64,000 bases of DNA from Auanema rhodensis (lineage: Eukaryota > Nematoda > Chromadorea > Rhabditida > Rhabditidae), in assembly GCA_964057225.1 (NCBI GenBank), contig OZ059897.1, positions 13,764,001 to 13,828,000 on the forward strand, written 5' to 3'. Position numbers and translations under genes: made by a program. The notes under the pieces were generated by a model that saw nothing but the letters and a program-made list of their open reading frames with translations, was not told where the DNA came from and searched no databases. Positions 29,791 to 41,444 of this stretch are shown piece by piece (position 1 is the stretch's first letter; each line of letters begins with the position of its first letter).

Positions 29791-31941
29791 TTAATTGTTC
29801 TTTTGAGGAACAAAACTTCGATATTGAACAACTATGCAAATAAGAAGAACGTAGAAAAAAAGTATGAAAAATGCAACCATATCATTTGTATGTTTTGTAT
29901 CGAGTAGTATATTAACAGCTCCTGAAAAATATAGAAAATATATTATACGACTATATAGAATGTCACTGAACCTGTTAAGATATTAGCTAAGATAAAAAAT
30001 AAGAGTCCGTTCTTATTAACAGAATCACATAGACAAGGCAAAATTCCACAGAATGGATTGTCATCTGTAATATATATTCAGTATATAGTTTTTATGTTAA
30101 AAGTCAATGATCACCTGATGAGAAATGTGGAGCATTTGCAGCCCAAGTCACCATATTAAACATTTGAACTACCAAACAGGAAGCTAGTCCATATATTAGT
30201 AAGGAAAGCTTAAATAAACATTACAACATTGTTAACAGCAACAAATGAAAACCTGGCTGAGGATATACGTTATATTTGTTACCCTACGACTGGGTAAACC
30301 AATTGACCACTCTGAGATAGCTTGAACACATAGTAAAAATACAGAAATCGTAAACAGGCGCAAGCAACACTCAAGCCACGACTTCACTCGAATTCTAAAG
30401 TGAACAATATTGAAGTAAACTTTAAGGAAAACGAAGAGAAAGTAGGTAAACTTCATACCCTGTTCCAGCAATAAAATCTGCTATTACTTTGCTAGCATAA
30501 TGAAGAGTGATATATCCAAGAAGAGATCCTATTCCTTCAATATTAGCTTTTATAAAATCATCTCTAGGATTTTCTTTAAACAATATGAATTCCTAAAAAT
30601 GATAGATTTAAATTTTTCAAATTAGTAAGATATATACTTCAAGTCCCTGCATGAGCACACACTGATGTAAAACACAAAATATTGATGCAAAGAATATTGG
30701 ATATTTCGATGGCAGGATACTAGTGATCATCTGAAAAGTATTTTACATAAGATTTAATTAAAAGGAAAGAGAGAACTAACCTTAAGTGCAGCCATAGTAT
30801 AAAAGAAATTCCAGTGAACTCCATATTCAGTAACAGGTTGATGATATCCAACGAATGTGACAACTACTGTACGAGCGAATCCAATAAGAGGAAGGATAAA
30901 GTACGAAGATTTGATCCACCACCATTTAGATCTAAAAAGTATGATAGTTCAAAAACAATCACTGATTTATCATAGACTAAATTGAAATGCAAATAGTTCG
31001 AAAGTAATCGAAAAAATGCTAATAACTTCCCGGAACATTCGGTTATGAATTTATTATTAACATGTTTTTCATTTGTTATATGTTAATCGAGAATGAATAC
31101 AGCAAGCAACAAACGCTATTAAAAATCAAAAACATACTTTCGACGTAATTCTTTGCCTTCAATCATCGACGATGTCTTTAATCTAGAACTCATGGAAGCA
31201 GAAACTACAAAAGCTGAGACTCCAATATCCATCAATGAATGGCCATATCGTTCTGAAAGTAATATTATTGGCTATACAAGTTTGTGTTTTGTTACCTGTT
31301 TTATGAAATCTTTGAGGAAAAATAGGAAAATCGACAGCTAGAATAGCAATACTCACAAGTAGAAGCATCATTCCCCTAAACATTCAAGTTGAAAAGAGGA
31401 AATGAAGTTAGCTGAAACCTAAAGTATGTCACAAAAGTTGTTGGACCATAATGCTCATCAACAATTTTATTCATCACAACTCTCCAAGATACGCGATCTG
31501 GAGACATCATATATTCACAGAAAACGAATACCTAAGAAATGATTATAGTTCAGTTTTATACAAAACAGCTTACCAGCATGGTTACAAGACATACGATTAA
31601 ACATACAGTGACAAATATAAGATTTGATGAAAATATGGTAATCGAAAGTAGACTAGGAGCAACCAAAAAACCAAAATCTAACAGAAATTTGAACCTAAAA
31701 ATAATTGTTATATAAAGAAAAGTAATATTTTATTACCAATAGCTTGCACAGGAAGAATTAAACTTTTTACCCAAGAATATCCATGGAATAGTAATATTTC
31801 TCAAAAGTAGAGATAGAAAAACGATGGTCATAACAATAAATAACTAAAAAAAAAATTCTATGGAGAACCTTTCGACTCACATACTTCAGCTTGGTGTGAA
31901 CCTTCCATCACAGGCTGTATTGGTGAAATAGTCTCTGTCAT
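29791..31941 (-). CDS. PIGW: GPI-anchor inositol acyltransferase PIG-W/GWT1
   Basis: ER membrane enzyme that acylates the inositol ring of glucosaminyl-phosphatidylinositol, an early step of GPI-anchor synthesis. The protein is almost entirely membrane helices, about a dozen. Family signatures seen: RRKSKWWWIKSSYFILPLIG, the TEYGVHWNFFYT motif, a long helix run ILPSKYPIFFASIFCVLHQ, and ENPRDDFIKANIEGIGSLLG, which matches the family's R-x-x-F-I-x-A-N-x-E-G-I pattern. The start ATG at 31941 is about 8 bases after a TACTTCAG acceptor on the minus strand, as for trans-splicing. The last residues are SFVPQKNN. It lies 232 bp downstream of the galactosyltransferase stop and 405 bp upstream of the next membrane gene, which supports polycistronic transcription. 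I did not fix every exon edge. Confidence 0.87.
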
Positions 31942-32173
31942 ATCTAATTTCTGAAGTACGATTAGGGAAACATCACAGAAAGACTAAAAAAACGAATAAA
32001 ATTCTAGTATTTCTCAAATCAAAGTAGAACAGGTAATATAATGTTGTGAACAAGAGTGCTAAGAAAACGTTTTCAGAAACTCATATTTATGGCAAGAAAT
32101 ATACCCGTATTATACAACAATTATGAAAAAATGAAAAAGAATGATAATTCCAGATTTCTAAACAGATATCTCG

Positions 32174-33449
32174 TTAAGGAACCATAGATCCGTTTAGTCT
32201 TTTACAGCACTCGCTAGGAACGGCTGACCAATCGTAGACATAGGACCAGCGTGTTCGAAACTCTTTTTCACATAAAAACTTTCTGAATACAAGAAGCTAA
32301 AAAGGAAAATAATAAGATGAGGAACCTATCGTACAAATTCTGAAACAAATGTCGCATGTCCGAGGGAGTCTTTTTGTGTGTAATAAGATATTCATTATTA
32401 CATCCTCTGGAAACCCATTCTGTGTCAAAACGAGGATCGTGGACATATTTCACATCCAAACCTAAATTGGTTTCTTTAATTTTAATAATAAATATTTTAT
32501 AACCTGCCAGCCAAGCACCAACCGACACATCTTCGTTCTTATATGATTTAAGTAATTTAGAATTTACAGCGATAAAACGAACTAATTCAAAAGATAAAAC
32601 ATAACCACCTCCTAGCTAAACAAAGCCAATAAAGAATGTTCAATTGAATTAATTAACCTGATATGGTAAATATCTATCGCAGAGAATCCAATCACTTTCT
32701 TTCCACTTCCCTTTACGAATAGGCTTAGCTCTTCCATCCAAAAATCTAAAATATCCTCATATTTATGTTATAAAATAATTGCATTACCCCCAATATAGCC
32801 TTGGATGTTGAATATCTTTCAAAGCTTTAATAAATGCTCCAATTCTGACAAAAGAATCCGAATCAATCTTTGAAATTAATTATTGTATATAGTTAATAAA
32901 GAAAAAAAACCTTTAGAAAGTAACTGAACTGGAAATTCTGATAAGCATATTCCATTGTAACTTTTGTTTTCTTTGCTAGAAATTGATAATTTTCCTCCAA
33001 GTTCGAAAGTAAAACGATATCATTATATTGATCCTGCTCTTTTTCCAATGCTTGCAACACTTCAGGACTAGTTTTCGAAATTAAAGAAGAAAGAAAATGT
33101 TTAAAACCTCATTTTATTGGTTCCTATGGGAAAGAAATATCTATACACTGAGGGACCTTTAGCAGATAATTTCAACCATGTTTCTCTGATTGCAGATCGA
33201 GCTTCAGTTTCATTAGGTCCTGACATAATTCCGATAAGGAGAAACGTTTCCGGCAGATCAACAGAACTTCTTTCATTCTCTTAAAGCTTGTATTGGGCGA
33301 TTAACTGAAGTTTTAAGTATACCATGTCCAGAGGCTGCTTGCTTCACAGGATTCTCAATGTCACAAGAACAATTATAAGAAATTATAAAAGTACATATTG
33401 TACAGAATGCAATAGCACATAACAGATAAGCTCTGAACAGCGACAACAT
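32174..33449 (-). CDS. sqv-2: beta-1,3-galactosyltransferase 6 (glycosaminoglycan linker GalT-II)
   Basis: Golgi type II enzyme of family GT31 that adds the third sugar of the GAG-protein linker (Gal-Gal-Xyl-Ser), needed for chondroitin and heparan sulfate. The N-terminus has a short cytosolic end and a signal anchor ([19 protein letters not shown]). Motifs in order: SAIRETW, the metal-binding motif here read KIDSDSF (D-S-D in place of the common D-D-D), [13 protein letters not shown], the [15 protein letters not shown] block and [14 protein letters not shown]. The C-terminus [17 protein letters not shown] is characteristic of B3GALT6. The final exon is joined across an intron that starts GATAG|GTTCC; reading through that intron gives a false early end. 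The gene lies between UBE2J2 (383 bp) and PIGW (232 bp). Confidence 0.92.
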
Positions 33450-33832
33450 CTACATTTATCGAATTACTGCAATCAAAGTTTCATAACAAGTCCTGAAAAG
33501 AAGCCCCCAGCACAATACTGCCTTGGTGTTGCAACCAATTAAAATAGAAAAACTTTGGAAAAATTAAAACTTTATTCGATAATGAAAACAAGGAGGAATG
33601 ATAGAAATATTCCGATAAAATATTAAAACAAGTTTAATATATAAAATCTTTATGAATATACCCGAAGAAGACTGTTTAACTCTTCCAGAACGGGGAAACT
33701 TTTAGTTATGATATCACCCTAGCCAAGTAGAAAACCAAGAATTGTGACACTATACATACAATCTAATTACAATTGCAAATTTCTTGATCAATAAACATTT
33801 CACGTAATAGAATAGCCTTATTTTCAAAAAAA

Positions 33833-34821
33833 CTACTTATAGCTTGGATCTTGTTCTTGAGCGGAATGAATAACATATCTCACTGCAAACGCAAGAACTA
33901 CGACGCCAGCAACAACAATTAAATTTGACATTAAAGAAGACAATATTGAAGATTGTTCTGATCTGAAAAAAGACAAACTTCAATAAGTAAAAGATAAAAA
34001 GATTAAAGCATTGCTTATACATGCGAGTCACATATATTACAATAAAAAGTTGTGCTAAGAGTCAATCTGTCTAATTGAAAAATATTTTTTCTTACCTTTT
34101 TGGAGGATCTTCTTCTTTTAAAGGTGGTAATACATTTTGTCCCATAGCATATTCTTCACGAATCTCTTGTTCAATTTCAGGGAATATTTCACAAAAGATC
34201 TTATCCTATATTATAATTTTATTCAAAATATCCAAGAAAATTGCTACCCGAAGATTAAAAGCTTTACTTCGTAAAGCAAGAATTTTTTTCTCGGCGTCAG
34301 TTGAAGTTATACTTCCCAAAGTCGGTGTGTTATCATTCATGAACGACATGAGTCCTGTAATAATAGTTGATACCTGAAATTCTTATAATAGAAAAATATT
34401 CGAAATAAAAAACTACAGTCCATGCAGGATTCCACGTATCTGGGTGAAAATCAGAAATAGACAAGCAAAGTCGTGTATTTGTCTAAAAAGTAATAGTAAA
34501 GAGTACATTCAGTACAAAGATATGAACTTGAAATCTTCCACTTGGCGTTATCATATAAATTGAAGGAGGTTTGAATGGAAAATCGGAAGGAAACATGAGC
34601 TTTCCATGATAAATGCCTCCTAAAAACAATTCGACAATATTAAAATTGAATTGGCTAAAATAACCTTCATAAGGTGTTCCAGGAGCTCCAAATATTACAT
34701 AATGCCATTCTAAAATATTGTCTTGACATGGAGCCGCTTGCATGTAAGGTACAGGCTCTTTAAGGAGCCTTTGATAATCCTTTTTGAGTCTAGCTGTAGC
34801 CGTAACTGTTGCTCCTACCAT
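33833..34821 (-). CDS. UBE2J2: ER-anchored ubiquitin-conjugating enzyme E2 J2 (Ubc6 family)
   Basis: E2 enzyme of ER-associated degradation. The UBC fold begins ATARLKKDYQRLLKEPVPY, followed by [37 protein letters not shown] and the catalytic cysteine in [20 protein letters not shown], all typical of Ubc6/UBE2J2 (no HPN motif near the Cys, as usual in this class). After a charged linker there is a single C-terminal membrane helix (SNLIVVAGVVVLAFAVRYVI) and a short lumenal end QEQDPSYK, so it is tail-anchored with the catalytic domain in the cytosol. The start ATG at 34821 lies two bases after TTTTTTAG on the minus strand, a trans-splice-like acceptor. Confidence 0.93.
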
Positions 34822-35346
34822 TGCTAAAAAATTTTAAAATATAATAAAATTGAGAAAGAAAAAACATCAAATATCAGATGAGAGCAAACTCAACAAATAT
34901 AACAAACACATGATGGGTAATATTTATGCATGCAAACTTTTTCAAAAATAAACAAAATAAATGTAAATCATCAGTTTGTTCTAATGATTTCTGCTCAACC
35001 TGATTAGACATTTTTAAATTCAACTAGTACAATGCAAGAGATGGCTTAAAACTGTGAAATGACTGTAATTCAAAGAAAAATATTTAGCTAACGGCCATCG
35101 CAAGCCATGATGTAACCATTGGATACAGTATACCTTGAAAAGGTGGAATAGTCACATAAGAGAAAGAAATATTTGAGAATATAACAGGGTAAAACTTAAA
35201 CAGATTAATATTACAGAAGTAAAATTTAAGCTATAATTATTATTAACAAACATTATTACAGTTAAAATACTGAGCTTAAAACTTGAATACTCGAAAAAGA
35301 TAAACTGATCCTTGATATGCCTTGATAATATGTAAAACAGAACAAC

Positions 35347-36798
35347 TTAGTCTTCAGTCAAATCTATGACTTCTATGTCTTCTTTTGGTTTTTTAACCGA
35401 AGGCTTGGGTGTTCTGGTAACATTTCTTATTGGTGGAATAAGAGAAGAAGAAGTAGTAGAAAACGTTACGGGTTTGGTAGAAGTTCTTTTCACCCATGAT
35501 TCCATATTACTTCTAGGATCAGCAGCAAAATCATTGTTGTTAGCAGGAGCAGTTTCAGATCCCCTCCCCTTAGAATGATCAGTACCCGAACCACTAGCTA
35601 TAGGAGCTTCAACTTTAGGCTGACGAAGTTCACCCGTCACAGGATCCATGATGTCAATAACACTTGCTACAGGAGCACCCGGTTCGAATACAATATCGGT
35701 TCGATAGCCGCCTCGAGGAGGAGCACTGTTGCGTGGGCGTTTTCTAGCTTGAATTAATTGAACAAACTGTTCGTATCCGAATCTGATAATACCATCTCTA
35801 CCTCTGTGGAATCCACCTGTTCCTGCGGCTCCAGCTTCTGCGCCAGCAGTTCCCGCGCCTGTTCTTGCAACTTCAGCATCTAATGGAGCGTTTATAACGT
35901 AGGCTTCTGCAATTCCAATCAGGGGTCTACTTTTTCCGGTGCTAGTATTATTTGAAGCTTGTCGTTTACGTGAGGAACTTGAACTAGTGCTTGGCCCTGC
36001 ATCTTGTTCTATATTATCAAACGGTATGGCAGATACGGTTAATTCATTACGAGCTTGTAATCTAACCGTGAGTTCAGGAAACATATCAATAAACTCCGGA
36101 TTCTTAATAAACATGATTAATTTATGCATACATAGCGGTAACTCACATTTAAATTATATTGTATACTTTCTCTCGCATATTTCCGCCTCACTGCAGGGGG
36201 CTCCCTTGAGCAGCCTGTTGAAAAGGCATCTTCATTCATGAAGCTGTGTAAGCCAACCTATTAATAAAAATAATAACAATTAAAGATGTTAGGCTTACTA
36301 ATATAGCAGAAACTGTCCAGCCCGGGTTCCATGACTCAGGATGATAATCCGAAATAGATAGGCATAAGCGAACATTTGGTAAAAATCTGAGAGAAGCATA
36401 ACATGGAATATAAACCAATCTCTACCTGCCACTTGGAGTACACATGCAAATAGCTGGCGGTTTCCAAGGAAAGTCAGGTTTAAAAATTAATTTGCCATGA
36501 TATACTCCGCCAAAAAAAAAAAAAGATTCAAACAAAATTAATAAAAACTACCTTCATAGTTTGTTCCTTGAGTGCCCTCGATTACATAGTGCCATTCCAG
36601 AATATTTCGTTCTGATGGCATTGCTATGATTCCAGGTAGCGGATCCTAAGAAAGCGCATAAAATATTGAAATTCAAAAAACACAAACATCTAACAATATT
36701 TGGAAGTCCTTCTGTAGTCGGCGAATAGCGGTTGCTTGAGGGGCTGAAGAAGCTGTAGGAAAATCAGTCCCAAGATTCGGTAACCGAACGTGATACAT
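35347..36798 (-). CDS. UBE2J-like E2 with low-complexity tail and C-terminal SUMO-interaction motif, no membrane anchor
   Basis: The N-terminal half is a Ubc6-type E2: [52 protein letters not shown], and the active-site cysteine in [20 protein letters not shown]. The C-terminal ~255 residues are one long exon (35347-36113) rich in Ala, Gly, Ser and Thr, with [16 protein letters not shown] and a patch [19 protein letters not shown], and end with [16 protein letters not shown] followed by acids is a textbook SUMO-interaction motif. No hydrophobic segment long enough for a membrane anchor is present, unlike UBE2J1 and UBE2J2. The gene lies 309 bp after NECAP and 525 bp before UBE2J2, so a local duplication of a Ubc6-type gene is plausible. 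It could also be the lineage's divergent UBE2J1. Confidence 0.85.
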
Positions 36799-37107
36799 TT
36801 CCAATCACTAACTTGAGATAAAAAGAATCAAAGAAAAGTTTTTTCGATATGAATCGTTGAAGAACGACTATAATAACAGATAAACTAATAATTTTAAAAC
36901 CTCTAATTTATAAATCACACCCAAGTTGATTTCCGTCAATTTAAATACACAAAGCATTGCATAATGAACAGGAACAGATCGTTAAAACGAGAAAAAATAT
37001 TACAATTTACATTTTGTTAAGTGACACTTTGGCTAAATCCAACTATCATAGTACCATTCAAAAATTTCTAAAAAGAGATAAAAAGTATTACTTTTAGATA
37101 GAAAATA

Positions 37108-37980
37108 TTACAATAAATTAGAGTTACTGGTTCCACTTTGTGAAGACGAAGTTGGATTTGTAGTTGGACGTACTCTATTCTAAACAAAACTAAATAGATA
37201 AAACTCAACATCTATCAAACCGATGAACTAGGTGGTGGTGGCAAAAGAGGCACCAAGCCTCCTGAGCTAGGTGGAGGTCTCGGTCTTGGAGCTGATGGCT
37301 GTCCATCACTATTTTTTTTCTACAGAATTTAAAAAAAAATAAAATAAAGAAAATGTGCACTCACCAAATTAATAGATATAGTTTGACCTTCTTTAAATGC
37401 CAAATCTAATGCAGGTTGAGTGCTTGTATTTTGTTCAAACTCAGCAGATTTTTCAACATATTTAAAATGATCCTGAAAATATGAACTCACATATAACAAT
37501 TAAGCTTATCCCACTTGAAGTGCAACATTAAAATCAAATGCATCTCCTCTATCGGCAAAACCCAATCCTATAAAAACAGTTTTTCCAGTTTCCTTTTGTA
37601 GCAAGCGAATAACGAAGTAACGAGATGAATCAGTGACTGGTTCGACAGCAACGCTGGGATAAGACTCTATTGGGCAAGTAGCAAAATGAGCTCCTATAAT
37701 TAACAGAGATTAATTAAATTTATAATTAGTCAAATATACCTGTCGATTTATCCTCCAGGCGCAATTCGAGCCGTTTCCCTATGCCCACCAGCTTTAATCT
37801 ACCTGCCCAGTCGGGATTATCAAGCGTCCACTCAGCAGCCCTTAAAGATTAATATGTATATATAATAATCTAAATATTGACTATTTCATACTTATGTCCT
37901 TTATTACTGGCCAAAGGGGGAATTTTATAAATAAAGACTTCTGGTTTAACTAAAGCGACACTTTCGTATTCTTCGCTCAT
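37108..37980 (-). CDS. ncap-1: NECAP, adaptin-ear-binding endocytic adaptor regulator
   Basis: Clathrin-coat-associated PH-like protein that regulates the AP-2 complex during endocytosis. The sequence starts [20 protein letters not shown] and continues through the NECAP PHear domain: [40 protein letters not shown] and [20 protein letters not shown], all strongly conserved in the family. The Pro-rich tail ([21 protein letters not shown]) ends [12 protein letters not shown]. The WxxF-type ear-binding motif usual at the C-terminus of animal NECAPs is absent. The start lies about 19 bases after a CTTTCCTTTCAG acceptor, so it is probably trans-spliced; it would be the first gene of the minus-strand run. 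Confidence 0.92.
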
Positions 37981-39025
37981 AACTTATTTAAAAATAATCT
38001 GAAAGGAAAGAAATTAAACCGACGAAACCGTACCAGCCTATGCATAATCAAGATATATTTATCATGTTAACAAATAATAGGTATGTGAAGCTTCCATAGT
38101 AACTATTGGTTACTACTGCTTCTAACCTGCGTGGGTCATCGAGATGGGCACGTCGATAAATATATCAGAATGCATGGGCGCAGTTTTCGTGTAAACAGAG
38201 TCCGTGCTTCTACCAGGCTTATAGAGCTATGAGTTAAAAATGTTCACAATATAGAAGAAAGTTACAAAACAAAGACACTGAGGAAAAAGTCGGCGCTGAA
38301 ATAGTTTTTGCGCATGAGTTATTGATTTGGGCGTTATAGCTGTGCTGGCCATAAATGTGGCACAAGATGCAGGCGTTTATTAAAAAGTTTAAATTTCAAT
38401 TCAAATAGACGTGTTTAATTGTTTATTAAATTATATATAAAATAAAAAATATATTTATGTGCATATGTATTTGTTGAAGATCAATGCTGTTGGTAAATGG
38501 TCACCTGCCTATTTTATATATCACTGAGTTTATACACAGCCAGGTCATTGCATTATATCATACGAAATACTTTTTTGATTCTGTTGGTTTTCTTTTTTGA
38601 GCTAGTACTATTTTCCAATTATCCGTACTACTAAAAATGCATGTATTTAAAGGAATTATTGTGCTGTAATAAACCAAGCATGGACATCCTCCAGCCCTAG
38701 CTCTCCTGATTGTCCAACTGGGTTCGGCTACGATCAGACTTGTTTTTGTTGGCCTGCCTGGAAGAGCTCTTCGGCAATCTCGAAACATACACTAAATTTT
38801 TAAATTCGAACTAAGTGAAAAAGTGAAAATTTCTATAAATAACTAAACATGAGGATCACTGCATATTAGTTATTTTGCTATGCTTTCAATTCTTTTCTTT
38901 TTTTCAATAATAAAAAACTGATATTAATACTATTCGAACATAAAATACTTAAATATGTTTAAAACGAAGTAACACTTTGGTAGTAGAAATATAGTGGGAA
39001 AATATCGGTAAATAGCAAAAGAATG
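37981..39025. other. spacer between NECAP and the acidic-protein gene
   Basis: No supported exon. A GC-richer patch at about 38.68-38.79 kb stands out from AT-rich flanks and contains GGGTTCGGCTACGATC; it does not fold into a tRNA that I can recognise. The block probably holds the promoter of the minus-strand cluster upstream of NECAP. Confidence 0.4.
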
Positions 39026-40057
39026 TTATGATAAAATTTGAAAAAAATTAATTAATATTTTTCCTACACTAAAACTAATTAGATAATTCACCTGAAGTCC
39101 AATTATAAAGTTATTATATAGACCAAATTCTGTTTCATGTTCATCAAAAGTATCCATAAATAAATTAAGAAACAAACTAAATAAACAGAGTAACTGTTCT
39201 TCTTCAGCATCAGATAATCCATCGAAAAAGATGTCTAAATTATCTACAAAAAAAAATTGAAAAAGCATGTACACAAACAGTCAGCACCTGATAAAACGTT
39301 TGTAGAAAAAGCTGGGTTCCGTTCGCTACTGTCTGCGTCTTTAATAGTATTAAAATCATCAATGTTCTGTTGAAATGAAAAATAGTTTACTATCGTAATA
39401 TTTCATATTAACTGAAGAAGTTATAGGATTTTCTGTGGCCTCGGCGGTGTTTTGAGTAGTTTTCAAGTTCTCTTCATGGTCTTCAAATGTTTCATTCTCT
39501 TCTTCAATGTACTAAACCACCTTGTCATTATGTTTGATATTGTTAAATAAGTTCAAACCTCACCATTCTCATTGTCACTGAGAATATCGGTTTTACTTTC
39601 ATTTTTTGTTTGTTCGGTAGAGTCAATCTAGAACTACGTGTTAGATTATGCGAAGCAGAAAGCAAAAAAAGACCTGGTCAGTTTCGAGAGATACAACAGA
39701 GAGAGAAACATTATTAGAATTAACTATTTTGGATTCACTTTCAAAGTCTTAATATCAATATAACTAATGATAGAAATAAATCTTTAGCAAATCAATTAAT
39801 TCTGTAAAATCACCTGTTTCCTGATGTAAACTTGTCATTTCCCTGGTCGGTTGTACTGAAGTATCAGACCCTGAGGGCAAATCGAGTTGAAATAGAGCTT
39901 TGGGATTACTATCAGAAAACTTTTCCGTTTTCATATTTTCTAAAGAACTGCCCGGCTTCATATCCATTGTATATATTCCTTCTATAGGTAAAGGATTTCC
40001 GCTGTCACAAAAATAAATTAGCACTACTAGAAATATATTCTCATTGAAAGAAACCAT
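39026..40057 (-). CDS. acidic, probably secreted protein of unknown function
   Basis: Five or six small exons on the minus strand. The ATG at 40057 follows CTTTTCAGATA, an acceptor. The N-terminus MVSFNENIFLVVLIYFCDSG reads like a signal peptide. The body is very acidic and Ser/Thr-rich (TEKFSDSNPK, KTDILSDNENGE, YIEEENETFEDHEENLK, GLSDAEEEQLL) with several N-x-S/T sites. The last exon is more hydrophobic (LFSLFLNLFMDTF). I recognise no family. The 3' end is uncertain: a GTGAAT donor after FIIGLQ may splice to an exon I cannot identify, so the true stop may differ from 39026. Confidence 0.5.
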
Positions 40058-40526
40058 TATCTGAAAAGAAACATTCCTGAAAATCCAAAACAAAAATAAA
40101 TGAATTTTAAATGTCACAACTCAAAATAAGAACACGTATGGGACAGTGAATCCTAGAATTAAATAATATCACAAGGTAACAAAGGTGCAAGATATAAAAT
40201 AAAAATCGAAGTGTTCATGGTTTTGCATGTGAGCTATGATTCATGCATACAATCAGCGTGATTCTCCTGTTCCCATTTCAAAGTTCAACTGACGACTAAA
40301 AAGGTTATTGTGGACTTTCCAGGTACTATACATTCTAAGCATGATTGTTCAATTATGTAATTTAGTTTTTCTAGATCCTAATAGTTCATTTCAGATGAAT
40401 ATATGAAGGAGATAAAAGGAAGAGGGTTGCACAAAAAAATGCTACACCTTTTGAGTAAAATTAAAATTCCTAAGATTAGAAACAAACATTCTTATATATA
40501 CTATTCAAAACTCTGTGTTAGCTCAA

Positions 40527-40613
40527 TCATGAGATGAGTAGCCCAACAATAAGAATGAGGATGAGAACCAGAATGGTGGTTGTGGTCTCGTGTGAAGCCG
40601 CTTCTGCTGACAG
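40527..40613 (-). CDS. candidate exon of a single-pass membrane micropeptide
   Basis: After a TTTGAAACAG acceptor the minus strand reads LSAEAASHETTTTILVLILI and continues ILIVGLLIS to a stop, a polar head plus one strong membrane helix. An AGGAGGATG|GTAGAC sequence about 60 bases upstream could supply a start codon in phase, which would give a 29-residue protein. Another minus-strand frame just upstream (about 40640-40705) also looks coding (ENEVTFQEDGRLEATKAAK) but is in a different phase. The gene model is unresolved. Confidence 0.22.
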   Translation of the reverse strand: MSAEAASHETTTTILVLILILIVGLLIS

Positions 40614-40629
40614 CTGTTTCAAATGTGAA

Positions 40630-41444
40630 TAATGGACCTAGCTTTGCAGCCTTGGTTGCCTCAAGTCTACCATCCTCCTGGAACGTTACTTCATTCTCTC
40701 AATGTAATCTTGATTATAACAACAATTATTAGTACCTTACAAAGTCCATTTGAAAACAGTAACAGCAGAGGACAAAACATTTTACTGGATTGTGCATGTG
40801 CATGCAAGTGTAGTTTCTTTTTTTTAAATCAGTACTCGAAATAGCAGGATATTAAAACGAATCAGTTTTTAAAAATACCAATGATAAAAAAGATGGTAAT
40901 ATTTATAATCATGTTGCATCATATATCCTTTCTGAGTTTTATACAATGGATCAAAAAAGAAAATGAAAACCTCGTATTTTTAACTTGTAATCAAAGTTGC
41001 AAAACACTAGAAAAGACAGAGACACGAGGAAGACCAATGAATGGTGTTATCAGATAAAGATGTGTTTATGATTTTGAACAAAAACATCTTCAACAAGAGC
41101 AAAAAAATAACCAAATTGAAATATTATTAAAATATATACAATACCATGCAAAAAATTATGAATACGTGTGATGATATCATTTATTATGGGCCCCGGAGCA
41201 ATACAACATCATTATGAAAATTCAAATTTTATTAATATCTGTGTAGAATGTTTATTGTTCACTGTGATGACCTCTCAAAATTTTTAATCTGAAAAATAAA
41301 GATAAATTGTTGAAATCGAAACTTCAAACGTTTTCTAAATTTTGTGATTCGAATGCAATTGGTAAGCAATTCAGATCATATTGAGAATCACACGACAAAT
41401 TATATTTGTTAATCGTCTAAAATGTGTACACATATAAGTTCAAA
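40630..41444. other. AT-rich intergenic DNA
   Basis: Apart from the possible minus-strand coding segment at about 40640-40705, no exon is supported. A plus-strand frame from 40632 is the antisense of that segment. Confidence 0.35.

Noticed and set aside
38680-38790. GC-rich patch with GGTTCGGCTACGATC resembling a tRNA T-arm
   Set aside because: No acceptor stem, D-arm or anticodon arm could be drawn on either strand, and it matches no snRNA or SL RNA I recall.
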